NCBI GenBank assembly: GCA_964372125.1
Contig: CAYJPL010000012.1
Location: 1-55,658, forward strand
From: Tannockella sp964372125
GTDB taxonomy: Bacteria; Bacillota_I; Bacilli_A; Erysipelotrichales; Coprobacillaceae
Length of the DNA stretch: 55,658 nt
Direction of reading: 5' to 3'
The position numbers and the translations under genes were made by a program. The notes under the pieces are model-generated. The model was given only the letters and a program-made list of their open reading frames with translations. It had not been told where the DNA came from and ran no database searches. This document shows, piece by piece, positions 24,742 to 34,138 of this stretch. How positions within the stretch are numbered: position 1 is the stretch's first letter; each line of letters opens with the position of its first letter.

Positions 24742-26416
24742 TCAAACAATTTTCGGAAAAATATTTGATAATATGGAACAAAATAGAAATGAACAATCAT
24801 TTCAAAATGCAAAATCTATTGTGTCCGGAACCCCTAAAAAAGGTGCGTTTGTAATTTCATTAGTGATTACGGTAATTGTGGCTTTAATTGGTTTTTATGT
24901 GACTTTGCTTCCATTAACTATCTTCAACCCAGGTAGTGTTATTGCATTAATTTTCTTAATCGGTTTATTTACATTATTGTATACTGCTCTTAAAGCATCA
25001 TTTACAAAGTTTGCAAAGGGACTTGTTTTAATAATGGCTTTACTTGCACTATATTTGGTAGTGGGAACAATTATTTCTATGCCAATATTTCATGCAAAAA
25101 GCTATCAGCAACAACTTGTTTTAGATCAAGATGCAGATTTCTTTGAAGATAACCAATCTATTTCTTATGAAACAATTCCTGTTGTTGACCGAGACAGTGC
25201 AATGCGTCTAGGGGATCGTCAAATGGGAGAGATTGTTGAATATGTATCTCAATTTGAAGTTACGGATTCCTATAGTCAAATTAATAAAAACGGGACACCT
25301 GTACGAGTTACGCCGTTAGAGTATAGCGATATAATAAAATGGTGGACAAATAAAGATGAGGGATTGCCAGCATATATTGAAGTAGACATGGTTACCCAAG
25401 ATGCTAAAGTAGTTGAACTTGAAGAGGGAATGAAATACTCTCAGTCTGAATTGTTTGGTAGAAATATTGAACGACATATTCGCTTCAATTATCCAACATT
25501 AATGTTTGAACGTGTAGCATTTGAAATTGATGAAGACGGTGTGCCATATTATATCTCACCAAGTTATGAATATAAAATTGGCTTGTTTGGAGGTAAGGAT
25601 ATTACTGGTGCTGTTCTTGTAAATGCAATTACTGGAGAACACAAATATTATGATGTGGATGATGTACCAGACTGGGTCGATCGTGTGTATCCATCAACAC
25701 TTGTGACATCACAATTACAAAATTGGGGAAAATATGTAAATGGATACTGGAATTCAGTATTTACGCAAAAAGGTGTATTACAACCAACAGAAGGATATAA
25801 TTATATTGTGATCGATGATGATGTATATTTCTACACTGGATTAACATCGGTATCAAAAGATGCTTCTAATGTTGGGTTTGCACTTATTAATTTACGTACC
25901 AAAGAAGCCAAGCTGTATGATATATCCGGGGCTGAAGAGTATTCTGCAATGTCTTCAGCAGAAGGACAGGTTCAAAATCTAGGTTATACTGCAACATTCC
26001 CGATTCTTGTAAATGCACAAGGTACTCCATCATACTTCCTTTCGTTAAAGGATAGCGCGGGGCTGGTAAAACAATATGCTTTTGTAAGCGTTGAGGATTA
26101 TCAAATTGTTGCGACTGGATCAAGTGTAGCTGAAGCTGAAGAAAATTACTATAAGTTATTAGAAAATCGTGGTAAAGATGTAAATCCATCAGGAGATGTT
26201 GTTACAAAAGATGGAGTTGTTACTGAAATAAACGAAGCAGTAGTGGAAGGGAATAGTACATACTATTTTACATTGGAAGGCGATGATACAGTTTATGTAG
26301 GAGATATTTCATTATCAAATAAATTGCCATTACTAGAACCAGGTCAAGCTGTCACAATTGAATTTATTGATAATGAAGATGATACTGAAATTATTTCATC
26401 AATTTTAATAAAATAA
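24734..26416 (+). CDS. Large membrane protein of unknown function
   Basis: I do not recognise this 560-residue protein. Residues 1-36 are cytoplasmic and polar, three membrane helices lie at about 38-58, 67-86 and 95-117, and the remaining about 440 residues are probably outside the cell: soluble, acidic, rich in Asp, Tyr and Val. The last 60-70 residues resemble a small OB-like beta domain by hydrophobic pattern (VTKDGVVTEINEAVVEGN, then DTVYVGDIS), which is inference. It overlaps nrnA by eight bases, which suggests a linked role, for example nucleotide salvage or cell-envelope sensing, but no activity can be named. Confidence 0.6.
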   Translation: MSNQTIFGKIFDNMEQNRNEQSFQNAKSIVSGTPKKGAFVISLVITVIVALIGFYVTLLPLTIFNPGSVIALIFLIGLFTLLYTALKASFTKFAKGLVLIMALLALYLVVGTIISMPIFHAKSYQQQLVLDQDADFFEDNQSISYETIPVVDRDSAMRLGDRQMGEIVEYVSQFEVTDSYSQINKNGTPVRVTPLEYSDIIKWWTNKDEGLPAYIEVDMVTQDAKVVELEEGMKYSQSELFGRNIERHIRFNYPTLMFERVAFEIDEDGVPYYISPSYEYKIGLFGGKDITGAVLVNAITGEHKYYDVDDVPDWVDRVYPSTLVTSQLQNWGKYVNGYWNSVFTQKGVLQPTEGYNYIVIDDDVYFYTGLTSVSKDASNVGFALINLRTKEAKLYDISGAEEYSAMSSAEGQVQNLGYTATFPILVNAQGTPSYFLSLKDSAGLVKQYAFVSVEDYQIVATGSSVAEAEENYYKLLENRGKDVNPSGDVVTKDGVVTEINEAVVEGNSTYYFTLEGDDTVYVGDISLSNKLPLLEPGQAVTIEFIDNEDDTEIISSILIK

Positions 26417-26448
26417 ATTAAATCAATTGTGCTATAAAATCAATTAGT

Positions 26449-26476
26449 TTGCAAAAATAACAAAAAATGGTATAAT
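26449..26476 (+). promoter_or_regulatory. Promoter of the XRE regulator
   Basis: TTGCAA (26449-26454), 16-base spacer, TATAAT (26471-26476). A leader of about 65 bases follows, with a possible short hairpin (CCGTT/AATGG) before the AAAGGCGG ribosome site. The leader matches no riboswitch class I know. Confidence 0.55.
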
Positions 26477-26549
26477 TATTATATATATTAGAAGTCGTTT
26501 GTCGTATTGGCCGTTCTTAGGGAGTTAAATGGAAAGGCGGTAACATATA

Positions 26550-27038
26550 ATGAGTTATGAGGATAAACTTATTTACTACCGAATTCGCTGTGGATTTACA
26601 CAAGTAGAGCTTGCAAAACGACTCCAAGTACCAGTGAGACTGGTTAAACGTTGGGAAAATGGGAGATCCCTACCAAGTGAAAAGATGATTAATAAGCTTG
26701 CTTTAGTATTTAATGTTTCTTTAGAAGAGCTAAATCAAGTAGAGAATATCCAATCGCTTGGTACATCAAAAAATCAAATTAAGGTAAAACAAGAAAATTC
26801 ATTTATTTTAAATAAAAAATTATTTTGTTGTTCAATTATGCTGGTTGGTTTATTAATAACGTTTATTGGTGTTTTTACCGGACTAGACGGAGATCAATTT
26901 GTAGTATTTGCAAACAATAATCAATTAAATAACTCTGTAATAAGCAGACATTTATATCTGATATTTATGGGAATTATATTTATTGCTTATGGTGCGAAAA
27001 AAGCTTATACATTTTCAAAAAAATATGAAAATAATTAG
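26550..27038 (+). CDS. XRE-family regulator with membrane anchor
   Basis: A 162-residue protein: N-terminal helix-turn-helix of the XRE type (residues 5-60, with FTQVELAKRLQVPVRLVKRWENGRSL split over the two helices), a polar linker, then two hydrophobic segments at about residues 90-110 and 132-150. Such membrane-linked XRE proteins are widespread in Firmicutes and usually sense envelope or small-molecule signals. Targets are unknown. It stands alone between its own promoter and a terminator. Confidence 0.8.
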   Translation: MSYEDKLIYYRIRCGFTQVELAKRLQVPVRLVKRWENGRSLPSEKMINKLALVFNVSLEELNQVENIQSLGTSKNQIKVKQENSFILNKKLFCCSIMLVGLLITFIGVFTGLDGDQFVVFANNNQLNNSVISRHLYLIFMGIIFIAYGAKKAYTFSKKYENN

Positions 27039-27080
27039 AAAAAGGGAAGGTTACAAATGTAATCTCTCTTTTTTCTTTTT
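27037..27080 (+). terminator. Terminator after the XRE gene
   Basis: AGGTTAC/GTAATCT core with outer G-U and A-U pairs, four-base loop, T-rich tail. Confidence 0.75.
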
Positions 27081-27215
27081 ATAGTATATGAATTCTTTAT
27101 TGTATAATGGAAGTTCAATACAAAGAACTTTTTGTTTTATGTCTAATAGACTATATTTTTATACAATTTTACTATATATTATGGTATAATTTATCAATGA
27201 ATTGAGGTGATGGGA

Positions 27216-27887
27216 ATGAAACCAAAAGTACTAGTTGTTGATGATGAAAGCGATATTCGAGAACTGATTAGTTTTTATCTTAAAAAGGAAGGTTTCGATG
27301 TTTTAGAAGCTGGAGACGGATATGAAGCAATAGAAATCTTTGAAAGAGAATATATTGATTTAGGTATAATTGATGTCATGATGCCTAAAATGGATGGATT
27401 TGAACTGGTTGAAGAGATAAAAGACTTCAAAGATGTACCACTAATTATGCTTACTGCAAAAGCAGAAAGTAAAGATAAATTACGTGGATTTTCTGTAGGA
27501 GTAGATGATTATGTGGTTAAACCATTTGATCCAAGTGAATTGATGGCACGTGTACGAGCAATCTTAAAAAGATATAGTGTAAATACGTCAAATGTTATTA
27601 AAATTGGCGATGTTGAATTTGATGGTGATAAATATGAAATTAGATATAAAGACCAAGGTATTCATTTGCCATTAAAACAGTTTGAACTTGTGTTTGAACT
27701 TGTAAAAAACCCAGATCAAATATTTAGTCGTGAGCAATTAATTGAAAAAATATGGGGTATGGATTACGATGGATTTGATCGTACAGTAGATGTGCACATT
27801 AAGCGTGTACGTGAAAATTTAGGCCATTTGCCTGGATTTAAAGTTGTAACAGTGAGAGGTTTAGGTTATAAAGTAGAGGTATTGTAA
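27216..27887 (+). CDS. OmpR/PhoB-family response regulator
   Basis: A 223-residue regulator: receiver domain with DDE near residues 9-11, phospho-acceptor Asp53 in IIDVMMPK, Thr/Lys switch residues in MLTAKAE and VVKPFD; winged-helix output domain from about residue 128 with the DRTVDVHIKRVRENL recognition helix and VRGLGYKVE at the end. The ATG at 27216 has GAGGTGAT five bases upstream; GTG and ATG codons at 27207 and 27210 lie inside that ribosome site and are unlikely starts. Its stop shares a base with the kinase start (TAATG). Confidence 0.93.
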   Translation: MKPKVLVVDDESDIRELISFYLKKEGFDVLEAGDGYEAIEIFEREYIDLGIIDVMMPKMDGFELVEEIKDFKDVPLIMLTAKAESKDKLRGFSVGVDDYVVKPFDPSELMARVRAILKRYSVNTSNVIKIGDVEFDGDKYEIRYKDQGIHLPLKQFELVFELVKNPDQIFSREQLIEKIWGMDYDGFDRTVDVHIKRVRENLGHLPGFKVVTVRGLGYKVEVL

Positions 27888-29263
27888 TGAAATCAGTATA
27901 TGGAAAGTTAATAAGTGGATTTTTAATTACAATTTTATTTAGTTTTACAGTTTCGGGGTACATTTCTATTCAAAATTCAAATAGTCAAATTACTAGTTTA
28001 GTAAAAAATGAACTTCATGAAACTGTGAATTTCGTATATGAATTAGTTGAGGAATACGGCGTGGAGGAAATTGAAGAAATATTAAATTCTTTTCCTATGT
28101 CCACAGATACCAATGTATTTATGTTGATAGATAATACGACCTTTTTAATATATGGTCCACATACTGAAATTGAAAGTATTGAGTTTTCGACTTACTTTGA
28201 AGACTGGAATAATGAACCAATAGTTCGTAATGAAAAAAATTTTATTACTTATGGAGATATGTTTGAACTTGATGGACACACTATACAAATAGTTGCAGCG
28301 ACAAATGTTTCTGGGCAACAGGCAGTATATATGAATTCCACGCTTGTAATACTGGGAACAGTATTCCTATCAGGTAGTGTAATATTCTTGGTGATTGCAG
28401 ACATCATTGTCAAACCAATTACACGTATTACAAATGCGACAAAGGAATTAAGTAAAGGGAATTATGATATTCGAGTTAATTACATGGGTGATGATGAGAT
28501 ATCAAAACTAAACCAAGGTTTTAACCAAATGGCACAGCAACTTGCAAAGCATGAAGAAACAAGACAAAAGTTCATTTCTGATATATCGCACGAGTTCCAA
28601 ACGCCACTTACAGCAATACAAGGATTCGCAAATATTTTAAAAGATGAAGAGTTACCAAATGCACAAAGGGAAAAATATGCAGATATAATACTATTCCATA
28701 GTAAAAGATTATCATCATTATCTAAAAATATGTTGCAACTTACTTTACTAGAGAACGATGATTTGAAATTAGAAATGCAAAATTATTCATTAAATGATCA
28801 ATTACTGCGAGTAATTGAAGATCAAATAAACAGTGCCTTAGTTAAGAATATAGAAATACAATTTGAACCACCTAAAAAAGAAGTGTTCATCGATGGAGAT
28901 GAACATCGATTGGAACAGGTATGGATTAATATTTTATCGAATGCAATAAAATATACTAAGAAGGATGGTTTAATAACTGTAGAAATAAAAAAAGGTACAA
29001 AGTATATTGAAGTATATGTTGAAGATACTGGAATGGGAATGTCTAGTGAAGTTGTATCGCATATATTTGAAAGATTTTACCGTGAAGAAAAAGCAAGGTC
29101 TATTGAAGGAAATGGACTTGGATTATCTATTGTTAAGTCGATTGTAGAACTTCACAATGGAAATATAGATGTAATAAGTGACGTGGATGTAGGGACTACA
29201 TTTATCGTAAGACTACCGGTAGAAAAACCGCTTAGTTTAAAAGATAGAATTATACAAAGATAG
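27887..29263 (+). CDS. Sensor histidine kinase (HAMP, HisKA)
   Basis: A 458-residue partner of the preceding regulator. Membrane helices at about residues 7-27 and 153-175 flank an extracellular sensor of about 125 residues rich in acidic residues. Then a HAMP segment (ADIIVKPITRITNAT), the H-box with His235 in SDISHEFQTPL, and a HATPase domain with N, G1 (EDTGMGM) and G2 (GNGLGLSIVKSI) boxes. The H-box has Phe where Leu is usual (HELRTPL in most), a tolerated variant. Signal unknown. Coupled to the regulator by a one-base overlap. Confidence 0.92.
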   Translation: MKSVYGKLISGFLITILFSFTVSGYISIQNSNSQITSLVKNELHETVNFVYELVEEYGVEEIEEILNSFPMSTDTNVFMLIDNTTFLIYGPHTEIESIEFSTYFEDWNNEPIVRNEKNFITYGDMFELDGHTIQIVAATNVSGQQAVYMNSTLVILGTVFLSGSVIFLVIADIIVKPITRITNATKELSKGNYDIRVNYMGDDEISKLNQGFNQMAQQLAKHEETRQKFISDISHEFQTPLTAIQGFANILKDEELPNAQREKYADIILFHSKRLSSLSKNMLQLTLLENDDLKLEMQNYSLNDQLLRVIEDQINSALVKNIEIQFEPPKKEVFIDGDEHRLEQVWINILSNAIKYTKKDGLITVEIKKGTKYIEVYVEDTGMGMSSEVVSHIFERFYREEKARSIEGNGLGLSIVKSIVELHNGNIDVISDVDVGTTFIVRLPVEKPLSLKDRIIQR

Positions 29264-29277
29264 TTGAGGAAAATGAG

Positions 29278-29850
29278 ATGGAATTATTAAAGAATAAAAT
29301 TATTGCGGAAGCAGATATTATTGAGCCAAATATTGTAAAAGTTGATGGATTTTTAAATCATCAAATTGATACTATTTTATATCAAGAAATTGGTAAAGAG
29401 TTTGCTAGAAGATTTAAGGATAAAAAAATTACTAAGATTGTAACAATTGAGGCTTCAGGTATTGCACTTGCATTAACAACGGCAATGCATTTAAATAATA
29501 TACCTGTTGTATTTGCAAAAAAAGGGATGAGTGCAACAGTTAATGAAAATTTATACGTTGCTAAAGTGCATTCATTTACAAAAAATATAACATATAATGC
29601 CATCATAAGTAAAAAATACTTAAGTAAGGAAGACCATATTTTATTAATCGATGACTTTCTTGCTAATGGACAAGCAATGCTTGGCTTAATTGATATTTGT
29701 AATCAAGCAAATGCCACAGTAGAGGGTGTAGGAATAGTTGTAGAAAAAGGTTTCCAAGATGGAAGAAAAGTTATTGAAGAAACAGGTGTAGAAGTTAAAT
29801 CATTAGCTATTATCAAAGCAGTTGAAGGAAAAAATATTATATTTAAATAG
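29278..29850 (+). CDS. xpt: Xanthine phosphoribosyltransferase
   Basis: Salvages xanthine to XMP using PRPP. The 190-residue type I phosphoribosyltransferase shows IVTIEASGIALA early and the PRPP-binding LLIDDFLANGQAM at about residues 120-132, both typical of Xpt. It begins 14 bases after the kinase gene and 11 bases before smc, so it is probably on the same transcript. No purine riboswitch fits in that space, unlike the xpt-pbuX operon of Bacillus. Confidence 0.93.
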   Translation: MELLKNKIIAEADIIEPNIVKVDGFLNHQIDTILYQEIGKEFARRFKDKKITKIVTIEASGIALALTTAMHLNNIPVVFAKKGMSATVNENLYVAKVHSFTKNITYNAIISKKYLSKEDHILLIDDFLANGQAMLGLIDICNQANATVEGVGIVVEKGFQDGRKVIEETGVEVKSLAIIKAVEGKNIIFK

Positions 29851-29861
29851 GAGAGGGTAAC

Positions 29862-32807
29862 GTGTACTTAAAAAGAATTGAGATACATGGTTTTAAATCC
29901 TTTGCTGACAAAGTAAACGTTACTTTTCAACAAGGAATAACCGGTATTGTCGGACCAAATGGTTGTGGAAAATCGAATATTAGTGATGCTGTACGTTGGG
30001 TTTTAGGAGAACAGTCAGTAAAATCATTGCGTGGTGCTAGTATGAGTGACATCATATTTGCAGGTTCCCAAGATCGAAAAGCACAAAATGTTGCAGAAGT
30101 AACACTTGTGTTTGATAACGGTGATCGCTTCGTAGATATAGCTTATGATGAAATTGAGATAACTCGTCGATTATATCGTCACGGAAAAGAGGCTGAATAC
30201 TTAATTAATAAACAATTATGTCGTTTAAAAGATGTGGTTGATTTGATTATGGATACAGGACTAGGTAGAAATTCACTTTCTATTATTTCACAGGGAAATA
30301 TTTCTTCTTTTGCTGATAGTAAACCTGACGAACGCCGTATGATTTTTGAAGAAGCAGCTGGTGTTTCCAAGTATAAAAAGAGAAAATTAGAATCTATTCG
30401 AAAATTAGAAAGAACAAAAGAAAACTTAGAACGTATTAGTGATATTGTATCTGAATTAGAAAAACAAATTGCGCCTTTGCAACGCCAAAAAGATAAAGCA
30501 GTAAAATATGTTTCCTTAAAAGAACAATTAACAGATATAGAAATAAATGTACTGGCAAGTGAAATCACAAGCGCTAATAATTTGCTTCAAGAGCATAAAA
30601 CAAGTCTTACAAAGCTAGATGAGGAACTGGCTAGTATTGATGCTGAATTATTGTTAAAAGATAATGAAAGTACTGAGTGTAAAAAACGAATGTCAACATT
30701 AGATGTTGAAGTAAACGAATTACAAACAACGCTATTTGAAGCAATGAATGAGGTATCGAAGCTTGAAACAACACGAATTGAAGTAGATCAAAAAAGACAG
30801 TATTTAATGCAACAAACAAATCCTGATGATTTAAAAAGTAAGGTTACTCAATTAAAGGAAGTTTTACAAGAATCATTGCATGAATATAATGATCGTGTTG
30901 ATCGTTTTAAAAAAGCTGAAAAAGGAATCGTGCAACTTCAAGATAAATACAGCGAAGTACAACTACAAATTAAAGAAAAAAATAATTCTCTTGAAATGTA
31001 TAATCACCAAATTGCAAAAGAAAAGACTCGAAAAGAATTTATTGAAGAGAGCCTTTCTAATAAATCAAATTTACATCATGGAGTAAAAGCGATTCTTAAT
31101 TCATCAAAGAATAATCCCGGAATTATAGGTATTGTTGAAGATTTAATTCAACCAACAACAGAATATGAAATGGCAATTACAACTTCACTTTTAGGAGCAA
31201 CACAATACGTTATTACAAAAGATGAACATCATGCACGTAGTGCAATATCTTTTTTGAAAAATAATAAAGCAGGTAGGGCAACGTTCTTGCCTATAACGGT
31301 AATGAGACCACGAAATGTAACTAATGAACACATGGTTTTATTAGATACTCTTACGGGCTATTTAGGTGTTGCTAGTGACTTTGTTGAATACCCTGATAGC
31401 ATTAGGAATGTTGTATTAAATTTACTTGGAAACATTATTGTGGTAGATACACTTGAAAATGCTAATGCAATTTCGAAAGCATTATTTTCAAGATATAAAA
31501 TTGTAACTATGCAAGGCGATATAGTTAATGTTGGTGGTTCGATGACAGGTGGTAGTGCACTCAAAAAAACATCGGCGCTACAACAAACAGCCGACTTAAA
31601 GACAATTAATGAATTCATCGGTGAAAAAGAACAAATGATTATTCGTTTAAGAAATGATTTAAAATCACTTGATAATGAAAGTAGTGAATTATCTCATAAT
31701 ATTTTACAAGAACAAATGGCATGGGCAAAACTTGAAACTGTTGTACAACGTAAAAAAGATAAGTTGATGAGTTACAAAGCTGAATATGAAAGTCTTTCAA
31801 ATCAACAAGTTGAATTAGATGACTTATCAAGCGGTAAGGTTGATAATCAATTGATAGATGAATTAAATAATGCAATTAGTAAAAGAGATGAGCTCACTAT
31901 TGAAATCAAGTCTAAAAGAGAATTACGTATGAAATACGTAAATCAAAATGATGAACTTGAAGCTTCACTAAGAGAGCTTCGTCAAGAAAACAAGGCATTA
32001 CAAAGTAGAAAAACAGAAATAGTAATTCAACTTACAAAAGTTGAAACAAGTTTATCAAATCATTTACAACGATTAAATGATGAATATAAAATGACTTATG
32101 AGTTTGCATTAAATCAAGTACATGGTCAAATAGATATATTACAAGCTAGAGAAGATGTTGCTACATTGCGTTATGAAATTGAAAGATTAGGTAATGTAAA
32201 CCTTGACGCCATTGAAGAGTTTGATAGTGTTAATGAAAGATACCAAACAATGAATGAACAGAGGTTAGACTTAATGCAAGCACAAGACACAATACTTGCT
32301 GCTATTGATGAAATGGATACCATTATGGTTAAACAATTTTCTGAAACCTTCGAAAAAATCAATATTGAGTTTAATGAAGTATTTAGAAGTTTGTTTGGTG
32401 GTGGGAAAGCAAATATTCGCTATAGTGATCCGACTAATATACTTGAAACTGGTGTTGATATTGATGTACAACCACCAGGTAAAGCAGTACAAAATATCTC
32501 GCTATTCTCGGGTGGAGAAAAAGCGATGATTGCGATTTCATGTCTATTTGCAATATTGAAAGTAAGGCCAATACCACTATGTATTTTAGATGAGGTTGAA
32601 GCTGCATTAGATATTGCAAATGTTGAGAGATTTGCTAAGTATTTACGAGAATTTGCATCAATGACACAATTTATTGTTGTTACCCATCGTGAAGGTATGA
32701 TGGAAGAGTGTGATGTTTTATACGGTGCAACGATGCAACAAAAGGGTGTTACAAAATTAGTAAGTGTTAAATTAGAAGAAGCAAAAGATTTAACAGAATC
32801 TATATAA
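29862..32807 (+). CDS. smc: Chromosome partition protein SMC (short-armed)
   Basis: The ATPase of the bacterial condensin that extrudes DNA loops with ScpA and ScpB. Order: N-terminal head with Walker A GPNGCGKSN (about residue 32) and the FEEAAGVSKYK end at about 165; coil about 170-400; hinge about 405-570 (NPGIIGIVED, VGGSMTGGSALKK); coil to about 775; C-terminal head with LGNVNLDAIEEF, the signature LFSGGEKA and Walker B PLCILDEVEAALD. It has 981 residues, while Bacillus SMC has 1186; each arm is about 100 residues shorter. Both heads and the hinge are complete, so it is not a damaged gene. GTG start with GGAGAGGG upstream. Confidence 0.95.
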   Translation: MYLKRIEIHGFKSFADKVNVTFQQGITGIVGPNGCGKSNISDAVRWVLGEQSVKSLRGASMSDIIFAGSQDRKAQNVAEVTLVFDNGDRFVDIAYDEIEITRRLYRHGKEAEYLINKQLCRLKDVVDLIMDTGLGRNSLSIISQGNISSFADSKPDERRMIFEEAAGVSKYKKRKLESIRKLERTKENLERISDIVSELEKQIAPLQRQKDKAVKYVSLKEQLTDIEINVLASEITSANNLLQEHKTSLTKLDEELASIDAELLLKDNESTECKKRMSTLDVEVNELQTTLFEAMNEVSKLETTRIEVDQKRQYLMQQTNPDDLKSKVTQLKEVLQESLHEYNDRVDRFKKAEKGIVQLQDKYSEVQLQIKEKNNSLEMYNHQIAKEKTRKEFIEESLSNKSNLHHGVKAILNSSKNNPGIIGIVEDLIQPTTEYEMAITTSLLGATQYVITKDEHHARSAISFLKNNKAGRATFLPITVMRPRNVTNEHMVLLDTLTGYLGVASDFVEYPDSIRNVVLNLLGNIIVVDTLENANAISKALFSRYKIVTMQGDIVNVGGSMTGGSALKKTSALQQTADLKTINEFIGEKEQMIIRLRNDLKSLDNESSELSHNILQEQMAWAKLETVVQRKKDKLMSYKAEYESLSNQQVELDDLSSGKVDNQLIDELNNAISKRDELTIEIKSKRELRMKYVNQNDELEASLRELRQENKALQSRKTEIVIQLTKVETSLSNHLQRLNDEYKMTYEFALNQVHGQIDILQAREDVATLRYEIERLGNVNLDAIEEFDSVNERYQTMNEQRLDLMQAQDTILAAIDEMDTIMVKQFSETFEKINIEFNEVFRSLFGGGKANIRYSDPTNILETGVDIDVQPPGKAVQNISLFSGGEKAMIAISCLFAILKVRPIPLCILDEVEAALDIANVERFAKYLREFASMTQFIVVTHREGMMEECDVLYGATMQQKGVTKLVSVKLEEAKDLTESI

Positions 32808-32819
32808 CGAGGTGATACA

Positions 32820-33800
32820 ATGGGATTTTTTAAACAGATAAAAGAAAAATTTGTTGGGGTTTCAGCAAAACAAAATAAGAAATATGTTGCAGGTCTAGAT
32901 AAAGCGAATTCTTCACTTTCAACAAAAATCAATGAGTTAGCAGCTCGTTTTCGCGAAATTAACGATGAATATTTCGAAGAATTAGAAAATATATTAATAA
33001 TGTCGGATGTAGGTGTCTCAATGGTTATGAAAATAGTAAGTGAGATAAAATCTGAAGTACGTATCCAAAACATTAAAGATCCACGATTAATAAACGAAAT
33101 TATTGTTGATAAAATGTTTGTTATCTATGCAAATGATTCATTTATGTCTACAAAAATAAACTATGCTAAAGAAGGATTAACTGTTATTTTAATGGTTGGT
33201 GTAAATGGAGCTGGGAAAACAACAACTATCGCAAAACTTGCACATCGTATGTCAAACTTTGAAAACAAAAAGGTTATGGTTGCTGCAGGTGATACATTCC
33301 GTGCTGGGGCAATCGACCAATTAGCAGTTTGGGCAAATCGTGTAGGTGTTGATATTGTTAAAGGTAAGGAAGGTGGAGACCCTTCGGCTGTTGTATTTGA
33401 TGCACTAAAACAAGCTAAAGAAAAGCAAGTAGATGTACTAATCTGTGATACAGCAGGACGTTTACAAAACAAGGTTAACTTAATGAATGAGCTTGAAAAA
33501 ATGAATCGTATTATAAAACGTGAGGTTGAGAGTGGACCCCATGAAACGCTTCTGGTACTTGATGCAACAACTGGTCAAAACGGTGTAAGTCAAGCAACAG
33601 AGTTCTCTAAAATCACAGATGTAACTGGTTTAGTACTTTCAAAGATGGACGGAACTGCAAAAGGAGGTATTGTATTATCTATTAAAGATAATCTTAATAT
33701 ACCAGTGAAATTTGTAGGATTAGGTGAGTCGGTGGATGACTTACAAGAATTTGACCTTGAGCAATATATCTATGGGTTATGTAAAGGATTAGTAGAGTAA
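32820..33800 (+). CDS. ftsY: Signal recognition particle receptor FtsY
   Basis: A GTPase that docks SRP-ribosome complexes at the membrane. The 326-residue protein has a short charged N-terminal region, then the NG domain: GVNGAGKTTTIAKLA (P-loop), DTFRAGAIDQL, DTAGRLQNK and LSKMDGTAKGG. The long acidic A domain of proteobacterial FtsY is absent, as in other Firmicutes. It lies twelve bases after smc and its stop shares one base with the ylxM start. Confidence 0.96.
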   Translation: MGFFKQIKEKFVGVSAKQNKKYVAGLDKANSSLSTKINELAARFREINDEYFEELENILIMSDVGVSMVMKIVSEIKSEVRIQNIKDPRLINEIIVDKMFVIYANDSFMSTKINYAKEGLTVILMVGVNGAGKTTTIAKLAHRMSNFENKKVMVAAGDTFRAGAIDQLAVWANRVGVDIVKGKEGGDPSAVVFDALKQAKEKQVDVLICDTAGRLQNKVNLMNELEKMNRIIKREVESGPHETLLVLDATTGQNGVSQATEFSKITDVTGLVLSKMDGTAKGGIVLSIKDNLNIPVKFVGLGESVDDLQEFDLEQYIYGLCKGLVE

Positions 33801-34129
33801 TGGAAGATACATTAGAGAAAAAACAACGAGTTAATTTGTTGATGGATTGTTACGAGGATTTACTCACAGACAAACAAAAAAATTATCTAGATTATTACTA
33901 TCATCAAGACTATTCACTTGCAGAGATTGCATTAGAATTTGATGTTAGTAGAAATGCAGTATTTGATACTTTAAAAAAATCAGTACTAGCATTAGAAAAA
34001 TATGAAAGTAAACTTGGATTGTTAAAAAAACATGAAGAACGTTTAACTTTGATTAGTAAAATAGAAGAAGAAAAACAAAAAGATATTTCTAAAATTGATG
34101 ATTACTTAGAAATGTTGAAAGGTATATAG
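33800..34129 (+). CDS. ylxM: YlxM/p13-like sigma-70 fold protein
   Basis: A 109-residue helix-turn-helix protein of the UPF0122/YlxM family encoded directly before ffh. The ALAEIALEFDVSRNAVFDTLK region at residues 33-54 (written here in shortened form) resembles the sigma region 4 helix-turn-helix. In streptococci YlxM modulates SRP assembly and GTPase activity. Translation is coupled to ftsY by the one-base overlap; ffh follows after nine bases. A role with SRP rather than transcription is favoured from context. Confidence 0.9.
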   Translation: MEDTLEKKQRVNLLMDCYEDLLTDKQKNYLDYYYHQDYSLAEIALEFDVSRNAVFDTLKKSVLALEKYESKLGLLKKHEERLTLISKIEEEKQKDISKIDDYLEMLKGI

Positions 34130-34138
34130 GAGGTTATT

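Noticed and set aside
26477..26549. Riboswitch before the XRE regulator gene
   Set aside because: Only a short possible hairpin; no resemblance to a class I know.
30179..30568. Long antisense open frame (129 codons) inside smc
   Set aside because: It lies fully within the conserved SMC head coding region on the other strand, with no ribosome site or family resemblance.
29862..32807. smc as a truncated pseudogene
   Set aside because: Both heads and the hinge are complete and both arms are shortened equally, so it is a natural short form.
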